DNA from: Actinomycetota bacterium
GTDB taxonomy: Bacteria > Actinomycetota > Actinomycetes > Mycobacteriales > Mycobacteriaceae
Length of the DNA: 34,028 bases
Assembly (NCBI GenBank): GCA_018268465.1
Contig: JAFDWN010000009.1
Location: forward strand, 1 to 34,028
Direction: 5' to 3'
The translations under genes were made by a program, and so were the position numbers. The notes beneath the pieces are model-generated. The model saw nothing but the letters and a program-made list of their open reading frames with translations, was not told the DNA's origin and ran no database searches. Shown here one piece after another: positions 21,244 to 28,712 of this stretch (the stretch's first letter is position 1; each line of letters starts with the position of its first letter).

Positions 21244-22029
21244 GACCCACCGCGGCCCCGGCCGCAAACGGTAGCCACCGGCGCGCCGGTGACATCACAC
21301 CGATCACGACCGCGCTGAGGCGCCGGATGCATCGCCGACACCGACTCCACGCCCAGCGTCACGTGACGGATCGGCCGACGTATGGCGAGGTGGCCCGCTG
21401 CAACAGCGAAGCGCCCCAGTCGACCCTCCGGCAGCCACGGACTGGCGTCTCGACCCCGGGCCCAGCGCGAGACCAATTAACCGCGGTTAATTGCGCCGAA
21501 CGGCGTCTGCGCCCGCACGTCCGACGCAGCCGGCGCGGCCAGCGCCGGGGGAGCAGAGGGGCCGAGAATCCGGGAGGACGTCCTCGGCTCAACAAAACCC
21601 AGACACTGAGGAGAGGCCCGGACCACCCTGAATCACCCCGCGGCGCCCAATACCGACCTCCAACTGCCCGACCCGCCGCCCGGTGATCGTGGCATGCCGA
21701 TTAACCGCGGTTAATCGGCAAACCCCTCCTCTACAGTGCGCCACGATGACGGCACCACCCTTTCCGCGCGACCTTTCAGGGTGGACTCCCTACCGCGCGA
21801 GCCTGCCGAGCGACCGGAGCGGTTGCCAGCCGAAACCGACCCGTGCACGGGGGAATGTCCCGCGCAGCCGAGCGCAGCCCCAGTTCCTGCGCCCGAGTTT
21901 CAGTCGAGCCGTCACAACGATGTGTGACCCCGCGTGTCGGGTCGCCGCCAAACCCGTTGCACCGTAGGGTAAGTCCGTCTGATCCGAAGTACCCCGTTAC
22001 TGCGGGGGAAGCAAACGGGAGGCCCTCAC
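21244..22029. other. 786-bp gene-free region with two long palindromes (candidate parS 2)
   Basis: Short open frames here have no recognisable protein character. The only clear structures are the two TTAACCGCGGTTAA palindromes and, at the end, GGGAGG (22018-22023) serving the second parA. Confidence 0.55.
21474..21720. repeat. Two extended TTAACCGCGGTTAA palindromes (candidate parS/operator 2)
   Basis: CAATTAACCGCGGTTAATTG (21474-21493) is a perfect 20-bp palindrome. A second perfect palindrome of 26 bp (21695-21720) has the same central ATTAACCGCGGTTAAT. Centres are 224 bp apart. They lie upstream of a parA-parB pair and are unrelated to the palindromes before the first parA, so they are the best candidate binding sites for this ParB. 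Confidence 0.7.
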
Positions 22030-22743
22030 GTGGCGATTCATGTTGTGCTCAATCAAAAGGGCGGTGTCGGCAAAAGCACCATCTCGGTCAACCTGGCCGC
22101 TGTCACCGCCGACGTCCTCAACCGCGACGACGACCCTGACGCCACCTCGCCGGTGCTGGCGCTGTCAGTCGATCCGCAAGGATCGGCGGTATGGTGGGCC
22201 TCGCGCATGAACGACCTGCCGTTCCACATCGCGCAAGCTCACGACGATCTGGCTGGACTGGCCGCGCTCAAAGAACTCCCCGGAATCCAGCACGTCTACG
22301 TCGACACTCCAGGATGGATCGACCTCGACGGCGACGGCAACGGATCAGATCCCCTCGGGCGCGGGCCCGCCGCAGATGTGCTGCGCACCGTCCTGGACAT
22401 GGCCGACCAAGTCATCGTCCCCATCGAGACCGAGCCGCTCAGCTTCGATCCGACCGCCCGGACTATCACCAAAGTCATTGAGCCACGCGGACTTCGGTAC
22501 ATCGTGGTGATCAACAACTGGGACCCGCGCGACGGAACCTACGACCTCAACCAGACGAAGGATTTCGTCAAGGCCAACGGCTGGCCGCTAGCCAACACCG
22601 TGATCAGGCACTACAAGCTGCACGCCAGAGCCAGCGCCGACGGTCAGGTCGTCACCGAGTACCCGCTGAACCGGGTGGCGCTGCAAGCCCGAGAAGACTT
22701 CTACAAGTTCGCCCTCGAGCTCAACGTCGCGGCGGTGCGCTGA
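22030..22743 (+). CDS. ParA-type partition ATPase (second locus)
   Basis: A compact 237-aa ParA/MinD-family ATPase. The deviant Walker A motif KGGVGKST is at residues 10-17, DPQGSAVWW forms the switch region, and HVYVDTPGWIDLDGDG is Walker B. There is no N-terminal DNA-binding domain. GTG 22030 is preceded by GGGAGG with seven bases spacing. Its stop overlaps the parB start (TGATGG), so stoichiometry is coupled. Only about a quarter of residues look alike in the two ParA proteins of this plasmid by eye, so they are not a recent duplication. Confidence 0.87.
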   Translation: MAIHVVLNQKGGVGKSTISVNLAAVTADVLNRDDDPDATSPVLALSVDPQGSAVWWASRMNDLPFHIAQAHDDLAGLAALKELPGIQHVYVDTPGWIDLDGDGNGSDPLGRGPAADVLRTVLDMADQVIVPIETEPLSFDPTARTITKVIEPRGLRYIVVINNWDPRDGTYDLNQTKDFVKANGWPLANTVIRHYKLHARASADGQVVTEYPLNRVALQAREDFYKFALELNVAAVR

Positions 22744-23585
22744 TGGCACGGGGACAGCGCACCAACCTCGCCGACCTCGCCGCATCTGTGGGCCACAGAT
22801 CACCGGTGGATCGCAGTGCACAGCGTCCAGACGGTATCCAGGGCCACGCCATCGTGTTGAGCGACCTCGCCGCCAATCCACGCAATCCGCGCGAAGACGT
22901 CGGGGACCTCGCGGATCTGGAATCGATCGCCGACATCCAACTGCAACCCGCGCTGGCAGTCACCAGCGCCGCATACCTCAAACTCTTTCCCGAGGACCAG
23001 ATTTCGGCACGCTACGTCGTGATCAACGGGTGCCGCCGACTCGCCGCAGCCCACAAGTACGGCCGCAGCGACCTCGCCGTCGTCATCAACGACGAGATCG
23101 CCCGCGACCGAATCACCCTCATCTCAGCGTGCATCGCCGAAAACGTCGACCGCCAGGACTTCGACGTCATCGAAGAGGCGCGCGCTGTGGAGGCGCTCGT
23201 CGCCGAGTGCGGACGTGCCGACGAAGCCGCTGCACGGCTCCACAGAACCGCGGCGTGGGTCTCCCAGCGACGCGCCCTACTGAAGCTGGCACCAGAACTG
23301 CAAAGCGCGCTACGGCGCGGCGAACTGGCCATCCGCGAGGCGCGGCAACTGGCCAAAGTGCCGCTCGCCGAACAGGTCGCGCGGTGGCAGGCCACCCTCG
23401 ACCGCACCAACGACCCAGACCAGGACAGCGGCAAGCCCCGACCCCCGAGCCGCTCCCGCGTCATCGCCTCGGCGCTGGCCGATTTCGACAACCAACCCGA
23501 ACAGCTCGCTCACGCCCTACGCACCTACCTCGGCGCCGACGGGATAAGCAGGCTGCTCAAACTACTCGGTGAACTCGCCGGCTGA
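22743..23585 (+). CDS. ParB-family centromere-binding protein (second locus)
   Basis: ParB protein, 280 aa. The N-terminal ParB/Srx (CTPase-like) domain spans about residues 35-120, with NPRNPRED and the motif NGCRRLAAAHKYG, corresponding to the GERR/GHRR nucleotide-binding motif of ParB. A central HTH region follows (VAECGRADEAAARLHRTAAWVSQRRALLKL, about 155-185). It starts one base inside the stop of the upstream parA. It should bind its own parS, probably the TTAACCGCGGTTAA palindromes upstream of the operon, and spread from there. A motif of the GHRR class makes CTP-dependent clamp behaviour plausible, though the first residues differ (NGCRR). Confidence 0.85.
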   Translation: MARGQRTNLADLAASVGHRSPVDRSAQRPDGIQGHAIVLSDLAANPRNPREDVGDLADLESIADIQLQPALAVTSAAYLKLFPEDQISARYVVINGCRRLAAAHKYGRSDLAVVINDEIARDRITLISACIAENVDRQDFDVIEEARAVEALVAECGRADEAAARLHRTAAWVSQRRALLKLAPELQSALRRGELAIREARQLAKVPLAEQVARWQATLDRTNDPDQDSGKPRPPSRSRVIASALADFDNQPEQLAHALRTYLGADGISRLLKLLGELAG

Positions 23586-23591
23586 ACGGCC

Positions 23592-24035
23592 CTACTGATC
23601 GACGAGGTCGCCCAGATGACCCGGCGTCATGAACTGGCCTAGCGCATCCAGATAGCGCCGCGCCGCAGCGCGGTACTTCGCCGCCGAACCCTGATCGGCA
23701 TCGCCGGCATCAAGAAGATCTTGCTGAGCGGCGATCAACAACCGGTTGGCCTCAGCAAGCGACACCACCTGCGAACGCAGATCCTCCACCAGAGCATCTG
23801 CGGGGGAGTGGACCGCAGCCGCCGGCCCCGGGGCAGCAGGCAGCTCGTCGGCGTAGACGTACCACCGCAGCCGTTCCGGCCGCGGCAGAGCGCCACCGCG
23901 AAGCCGGCCCGCTGTGATCGCCTTGATCAGCGTGCGCGGATCCTTACCCAGCCGGGACGCAGCCTCCTTCAACGGCACCACTGGACCCTGTGGTTCCGTC
24001 TCGACCCCGGCGGGTGGTGTCTTGGGCTCGCTCAT
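23592..24035 (-). CDS. HTH (excisionase/MerR-like) protein with C-terminal coiled coil
   Basis: A 147-aa protein of unknown function. Residues about 18-65 (VPLKEAASRLGKDPRTLIKAITAGRLRGG ... WYVYADELP) look like an excisionase-type winged HTH that binds DNA as a small adaptor. Residues about 80-130 (ADALVEDLRSQVVSLAEANRLLIAAQQDLLDAG) are a likely coiled coil for dimerisation. It converges on parB with only six bases between stops. Such small HTH-coiled-coil proteins are common accessory genes on mycobacterial plasmids; a role in segregation or transfer control is possible but not shown. Confidence 0.6.
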   Translation of the reverse strand: MSEPKTPPAGVETEPQGPVVPLKEAASRLGKDPRTLIKAITAGRLRGGALPRPERLRWYVYADELPAAPGPAAAVHSPADALVEDLRSQVVSLAEANRLLIAAQQDLLDAGDADQGSAAKYRAAARRYLDALGQFMTPGHLGDLVDQ

Positions 24036-24109
24036 CCCTGCTTACGTCGGCTGTTTGGTTCTCGTCATCCCGTCTAGAACATTATGCTCCTAGATAAGGA
24101 CACTTGTAG

Positions 24110-24164
24110 CGACATGCGGAAGCCACCTGACTAGGAATGTCGCTAATTAACGACATAAATGTCG
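24110..24164. promoter_or_regulatory. CGACAT operator array upstream of the small RHH-like gene
   Basis: CGACAT occurs at 24110-24115 and 24151-24156, and its reverse complement ATGTCG at 24137-24142 and 24159-24164. The middle pair forms the near-palindrome ATGTCGCTAATTAACGACAT (24137-24156). The array ends 42 bp before the ATG at 24206, which is typical for autoregulation by a ribbon-helix-helix repressor. Confidence 0.6.
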
Positions 24165-24205
24165 TACACTAGGACCATCTTCGTGCACCGCGAAAGGGAA
24201 CGGCG

Positions 24206-24370
24206 ATGAGTGGCAAAGGGACCGAGACTCGACAACTCACCGAGGGTGTGTTCGTGCGCTTCACGGCCGACCAAATGGAGCGACTGCGCGGCGAGGCGCA
24301 GACCCGAGGCGTCAGCCTCCCCTTTCTTCTGCGCGAACGCTCATTGGGCATCGAACGCGCCGCGTCGTAA
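24206..24370 (+). CDS. 54-aa ribbon-helix-helix-like protein
   Basis: A short gene starting at ATG 24206 after AAAGGGA (24194-24200) and ending with TAA at 24370. The sequence has a beta strand VFVRFTADQ, a helix MERLRGEAQTRG, the turn VSLP, and a second helix FLLRERSLGI. This is the order of ribbon-helix-helix repressors and of the N-terminal part of MobC-like relaxosome proteins. It lies directly downstream of the CGACAT operator array, supporting an autoregulated DNA-binding protein. It could be a plasmid copy or transfer regulator, or the antitoxin of a lost toxin-antitoxin pair; no toxin gene is adjacent. The converging DUF2637-like gene ends 39 bp beyond. Confidence 0.6.
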   Translation: MSGKGTETRQLTEGVFVRFTADQMERLRGEAQTRGVSLPFLLRERSLGIERAAS

Positions 24371-24409
24371 GGCCCGAACCCCAACGCCCACGCCGACGAG
24401 CGGCCTTGC

Positions 24410-25477
24410 CTACCTGGCCGCGGTGCTGGTCTCGGCCAGCTGTTCGGCGGCGGAGAGAATTCGACTCACGGTGCTGTGATGAACCTCGTGACGACGTCCG
24501 ATTGTGCTCGGTGGGGTACCAGCGGCATTGTCGGCGAGAATCTTGGCGATCAGATCTGGCTCTTTCGTGGTGATCCCCTCGCGCACCAGTGACTCCGCCG
24601 TCGGGAGCCAACTCTCAACGGTGGTCTCCACGCCCGTCTCAGTGCACAACTCAGACTGGGGCAGCGCTGATGTGACCGCGCGGGCAGGTACGGCCCTCAA
24701 TGCCCGTTCCAGTGGGCGCTGCCCATCGGCGCCGCTGTCGGTTAACGGGTGTCCGTGGCGCACAGCGGCCGGCGCGAAAGCGGATGCGTAGGTGCTGCTG
24801 GACTCACGGTTGGGCATGGGCCCGGCTTGCGCCTCGCTAGTCGGCGCAACTGCCGAGCTTCGAATCGGGTTCGGCGGCAGAGATCGCGGTCGATCCTCGA
24901 CCTTCTGCTCGGTCTCGCCCTGCTCGATATAGCCGCCGGTGTGCGCCGGAGTCGACGAAGGCGTTGCTTCCGGCATCGCTTGGACCGCGTGCGACGGCTT
25001 GGCCCGCTTGGGCCTGGTCAGCGACAGCAAGCACAGCGTCGCGTGTGCGATCGCGGCATCGATGACCGCAGGCCAGATCCACGCCATGGACTCTCGAATC
25101 CCCAGCATGACCGCGAAGGAACGCAGCGCGTCGAACGACAGCGCGAATGATCCGAGAGCCAACGCGGTGGTAAGGGCCAGCGCCACCCAGTACACCCAGC
25201 CAACCGATCGAACGCGGACGAGCCAGGTCGCCGAATGGGTTGCTGCCAGAAGAATTGTCGGCGGCACCAGAGCCGCGAGGGCGGCCAGCCAACGGGTTTC
25301 CGATGGCGCGATCAGCAGAGCATGACCGACATTGCCGGAAAGCGACATCGCTGCCGCCAGGATCAACCAGCCGAGAAAGAAGGTGCCAGCGCGGCGGCGA
25401 TCGTCGACGGCCGGGACGGTCTCGGTGGAGGGTTCCGAGGACTCCAGTCCTGCTACGTCGTGCTGGTGCAGAGTCAT
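24410..25477 (-). CDS. DUF2637-like membrane protein with C-terminal HTH
   Basis: A 355-aa protein. The N-terminal half has four hydrophobic segments beginning FFLGWLILAAAMSLSGNVGHALL, followed by WLAALAALVPPTILLAATH, WVYWVALALTTALALGSFAL and WPAVIDAAIAHATLCLLSL; this pattern, with GNVGHA and PP in TM2, matches DUF2637, a family common on actinobacterial plasmids. A long polar linker leads to a C-terminal DNA-binding-like segment (IAKILADNAAGTPPSTIGRRHEVHHSTVSRILSAAEQL) resembling resolvase or transposase HTHs. ATG 25477 is taken; the frame is open to 25537. A membrane protein with a cytoplasmic HTH could tether DNA to the membrane or act as a one-component sensor. Family assignment is from memory of the pattern. 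Confidence 0.7.
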   Translation of the reverse strand: MTLHQHDVAGLESSEPSTETVPAVDDRRRAGTFFLGWLILAAAMSLSGNVGHALLIAPSETRWLAALAALVPPTILLAATHSATWLVRVRSVGWVYWVALALTTALALGSFALSFDALRSFAVMLGIRESMAWIWPAVIDAAIAHATLCLLSLTRPKRAKPSHAVQAMPEATPSSTPAHTGGYIEQGETEQKVEDRPRSLPPNPIRSSAVAPTSEAQAGPMPNRESSSTYASAFAPAAVRHGHPLTDSGADGQRPLERALRAVPARAVTSALPQSELCTETGVETTVESWLPTAESLVREGITTKEPDLIAKILADNAAGTPPSTIGRRHEVHHSTVSRILSAAEQLAETSTAAR

Positions 25478-25491
25478 GCCATCGAGCCTAA

Positions 25492-25860
25492 AGTCGGCCG
25501 GCGGATCCCTCCTGCACAAAATCATCGGGCCGAACATCGCGGCTGGGACGAGTTCTTGAGAAGTACGGGACCCACGATAAAGACAGCGGCGAACTGGTAG
25601 ACGACTCCCCGAACGGGAGCGAGGCGTTCGATCAATCCCTGCCCACGGAGACCGGCTATCCGGAGTGGCTCGCCAACACCATGCTCAAGTGGTTCCCGAA
25701 AGACCTAATCAAGAAGTACGGCGGACATACAAGCTTCAGTGTTGCTAGCGACGACTCGCTGTACCTGCTGGCTGAGTACGCCAACAGATCGCCGCCGATC
25801 TGCGGGCGCGAGGGCACACTGTCGAGCCTTCTCCAGTCAACCTCATCTGAGGGCGTCTGA
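25492..25860 (+). pseudogene. Remnant of an unidentified gene
   Basis: An open frame of 123 codons without a plausible start and ending at TGA 25858-25860. From 25558 it has ordinary protein character (EKYGTHDKDSGE, GYPEWLANTMLKWFPKDLIKKYGG, DSLYLLAEYANR), while the preceding part does not, as if the 5' end were lost. I do not recognise the family. It lies just before the hsdM promoter region, so it may mark the edge of the restriction-modification insertion. It could also be an intact short gene with an unusual start, for example the ATG within NTMLKW at 25681. Confidence 0.35.
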
Positions 25861-25944
25861 CGCCGCTGCGTCGGGAATGCCGTTCAATCGGTACCGGCTT
25901 GGAATACTGGCGGCACGACCGGGCACTGAAGGGGGCCAAACGAC

Positions 25945-27528
25945 GTGGCAAGGGCCAAGAAGGTCAAGACCGATACGAGGTCGCTCGAGCAACGACTCTG
26001 GGCGGCCGCGGATGAGCTGCGCGGCAATCAGGAGCCGTCGGAGTACAAGCACGTCGTCCTCGGCTTGGTGTTCCTGAAGTACATCTCCGACCGCTTCGAG
26101 GAGCGGCGGCTTGCGATCGAGGCGGCGCTGGCGGACCCCGACTCCGACGACTACATCCCCAATGAGGCGCGGCGGGCGAAGTTCATCGAGGACCGCGACG
26201 AGTACACCAGCCACAACGTGTTCTGGGTGCCGCCGCAGGCCCGCTGGCAGCACATCCAGGATCGCGCCAAGCTGCCCAGCGTCGGCCAGGACATCGACAC
26301 CGCGATGGACCTGATCGAGAAGGAGAACCCCAGCCTCCGCGGCGTGCTGCCGCGCAACTACGGGCGCGAGGGACTCGACAAGGAACGTCTGGGCAGGCTC
26401 GTTGACCTCATCGGAAGCATCGGGTTCACCACGACCGACGACCACGGCTCCGACGACGTGCTCGGGCGCGTCTACGAGTACTTTCTCGGCCAGTTCGCCG
26501 GCAAGGAGACCGGCAAGGACGCCGGCTCGTTCTATACCCCGCGGTCGGTGGTGCGCACCCTCGTCGAGATGTTGGAGCCGTTCAAGGGCCGCGTCTACGA
26601 CCCGGCGTGCGGTTCGGGCGGCATGTTCGTGCAGTCCGCGGAGTTCGTGAAGGCCCACGGCGGCAAGCGCAACGACATCTCGGTCTACGGCCAGGAGTTC
26701 ACCGACACCACCTGGAAGCTGGCCAAGATGAACCTAGCCCTGCGGGGCATCGAGGCCGACCTCGGCGAGCGGTCGGCGGACTCGTTCACCCGTGACCTGC
26801 ACCCGGACCTGCGGGCCGACTTCGTGATCGCCAACCCACCGTTCAACGTCAGCAAGTGGTGGGACCCCAAGCTCGCCGACGATCCCCGTTGGAAGTACGG
26901 CACGCCGCCGGAGGGCAACGCCAACTTCGCGTGGGTCCAGCACTTCATCTACCACCTCTCACCTCGGGGCACCGCCGGGTTCGTGCTCGCCAACGGGTCG
27001 CTGTCCTCGAAGACCGGCGGCGAGGGCGACATCCGCCGCAAGCTGGTCGAGGCCGACCTCGTGGACTGCATCGTGGCGATGCCCGACAGGCTGTTCTTCA
27101 ATACCGGTATTCCGGTCAGCCTGTGGTTCGTGTCGAAGGACCGCCACGGCAACGGACACCGCCAGCGCCAGGGCGAGGTGCTGTTCATCGACGCCCGCAA
27201 GCTCGGCACCATGGTCAGCCGGCGGCTACGAGAACTGAATGACCAAGACATCGCCAAGATCGCCGACACCTATCACTCGTGGCGCAATCACGACGGCGAC
27301 TACGACGACGTTCCCGGCTTCGCCAGAGCGGCATCGCTCAACGAGATCAAGCAGCACGACTTCGTGCTCACTCCAGGTCGCTACGTCGGCACAGAAGAGG
27401 CTGAGGTCGACGGCGAACCAATAGCGGACAAGATTGAGCGGCTGACGAAGGAGCTTCTTGCCGAGTTTGACCGAGGCCGTGAACTTGAGGCGGTAATCCG
27501 CAATCGGCTGGGAAGCGTGGAGAGGTGA
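25945..27528 (+). CDS. hsdM: Type I restriction-modification methyltransferase subunit HsdM
   Basis: N6-adenine methyltransferase subunit, 527 aa, which with HsdS protects host DNA. The N-terminal HsdM helical domain (about 10-150) contains LEQRLWAAADELRG and VVLGLVFLKYISDRFEE. The catalytic domain has SAM motif I DPACGSGGM (219-227), preceded by the typical SFYTPRSVVRTLVEML, and catalytic motif IV NPPFN (297-301). GTG 25945 has GGGGG about ten bases upstream. Its stop overlaps the hsdS start (GTGA). All motifs are intact, so modification activity is expected. Confidence 0.95.
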   Translation: MARAKKVKTDTRSLEQRLWAAADELRGNQEPSEYKHVVLGLVFLKYISDRFEERRLAIEAALADPDSDDYIPNEARRAKFIEDRDEYTSHNVFWVPPQARWQHIQDRAKLPSVGQDIDTAMDLIEKENPSLRGVLPRNYGREGLDKERLGRLVDLIGSIGFTTTDDHGSDDVLGRVYEYFLGQFAGKETGKDAGSFYTPRSVVRTLVEMLEPFKGRVYDPACGSGGMFVQSAEFVKAHGGKRNDISVYGQEFTDTTWKLAKMNLALRGIEADLGERSADSFTRDLHPDLRADFVIANPPFNVSKWWDPKLADDPRWKYGTPPEGNANFAWVQHFIYHLSPRGTAGFVLANGSLSSKTGGEGDIRRKLVEADLVDCIVAMPDRLFFNTGIPVSLWFVSKDRHGNGHRQRQGEVLFIDARKLGTMVSRRLRELNDQDIAKIADTYHSWRNHDGDYDDVPGFARAASLNEIKQHDFVLTPGRYVGTEEAEVDGEPIADKIERLTKELLAEFDRGRELEAVIRNRLGSVER

Positions 27529-28712
27529 CGGGGGGACCAATACTCGCGGATGTTTGTACCGCGATTGTGGATTGTGAACACAAGACTGCACCTGTTGATC
27601 CGCACGGTGAATACTTCGCCGTGGGCACCCCGGCGATGCGCGGCAACCGAATCAACTTTGCCGACGCACGAAGGGTATCGCGTGAAACATTTGAAGCATG
27701 GACACGGAGGTTGTCCCCCCAAGAGGGCGACCTGCTGTTCGCTCGGGAGGCCCCAGTGGGGCCAGTGGTCAAAATCCCACCTGAGCTAAACGTTGCGCCG
27801 GGACAGCGCACAGTCTTGCTCCGTCCTGACCCGAGACGGCTCGATTCAGGCTACGCATACTACCTATTGGCTTCGCCGTCACAGCAGGCACGCTTGTTGG
27901 CGAAGGCTGAGGGGTCCACCGTGCCACACCTAAACGTTGCTGACGTGCGATCTTTCGAGTTGCCGCCGCTGCCGCCCGTGAACGTGCAGCGCGGCATCGC
28001 GGCGACGCTCGGGGCGCTCGACGATAAGATCGAGTCGAACCGACGTATTCAATCTCAGGTTCTCGACCTAGCCGATGCGCATTACAGAGATGCTTGTTCA
28101 CATGCATCAACTGCGCTACCGCTGAAAGATGTCGGACGATGGCTGTCGGGTGGGACGCCGAGTACCTCCAATGCCGAGTATTGGGGCGGCACTCTTCCTT
28201 GGGTTTCAGCGGCGAGTATGAAGACCGTCTTCTTGCGTAGCAGTGATAGGAACCTGACACCGTCCGGCGCGGAGGCCGCGACCAACATCGTGCCTGTCGG
28301 GACAATCCTGTTCGTGGTACGCGGTATGAGCCTCAAGTCGGAGTTCCGCCTCGGTATTGCACAGCGCGAGATGGCTTTCGGGCAGGACTGTAAAGCCATC
28401 ATTCCTAATATCAGCCCCTCTGTTCTGGTGGTCGCTTTGCAGGCGAGCCGATCGCTCATTCTCGACCTCGTGGACGAAGCTGGACACGGGACTGGACGGC
28501 TCCCGACCGACCGACTGGAGAAGTTCGTCATCAACGTACCCACATGTTCAACCTTCGCACCTCTTGCGGATTCGCTGCTCGCACGCGGCGCGGCCGCAGC
28601 TGAAGAAAGCGACGTGCTGACCAGGCTGCGCGATCTCCTTCTTCCCGAGCTTCTCTCCGGTCGTCTCCCGGTCCCGGAAGCCAAGGAAGCGGTGGCCGAG
28701 GTGGGCGCGTGA
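27525..28712 (+). CDS. hsdS: Type I restriction-modification specificity subunit HsdS
   Basis: DNA-recognition subunit, 395 aa, with two target recognition domains. TRD1 spans about residues 1-145 ([19 protein letters not shown]). The central conserved region is [38 protein letters not shown] (about 146-184). TRD2 follows ([27 protein letters not shown], about 200-330), and the C-terminal conserved helix is [29 protein letters not shown]. The gene is visibly less GC-rich than hsdM and hsdR, as is common for exchanged TRDs. It overlaps hsdM and hsdR. The recognition sequence cannot be read from the gene. Confidence 0.93.
   Translation: MTGGPILADVCTAIVDCEHKTAPVDPHGEYFAVGTPAMRGNRINFADARRVSRETFEAWTRRLSPQEGDLLFAREAPVGPVVKIPPELNVAPGQRTVLLRPDPRRLDSGYAYYLLASPSQQARLLAKAEGSTVPHLNVADVRSFELPPLPPVNVQRGIAATLGALDDKIESNRRIQSQVLDLADAHYRDACSHASTALPLKDVGRWLSGGTPSTSNAEYWGGTLPWVSAASMKTVFLRSSDRNLTPSGAEAATNIVPVGTILFVVRGMSLKSEFRLGIAQREMAFGQDCKAIIPNISPSVLVVALQASRSLILDLVDEAGHGTGRLPTDRLEKFVINVPTCSTFAPLADSLLARGAAAAEESDVLTRLRDLLLPELLSGRLPVPEAKEAVAEVGA

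Noticed and set aside
20604-21686. 360-aa plus-strand frame overlapping the partition partner gene
   Set aside because: Arginine/proline-rich out-of-frame reading that runs past the true gene; the 20533-21243 frame is coupled to parA and has coherent secondary structure.
25235-25600. 121-aa plus-strand frame opposite the start of the DUF2637-like gene
   Set aside because: Mostly antisense to the membrane protein and lacking protein character; only the adjacent frame after 25558 looks coding.
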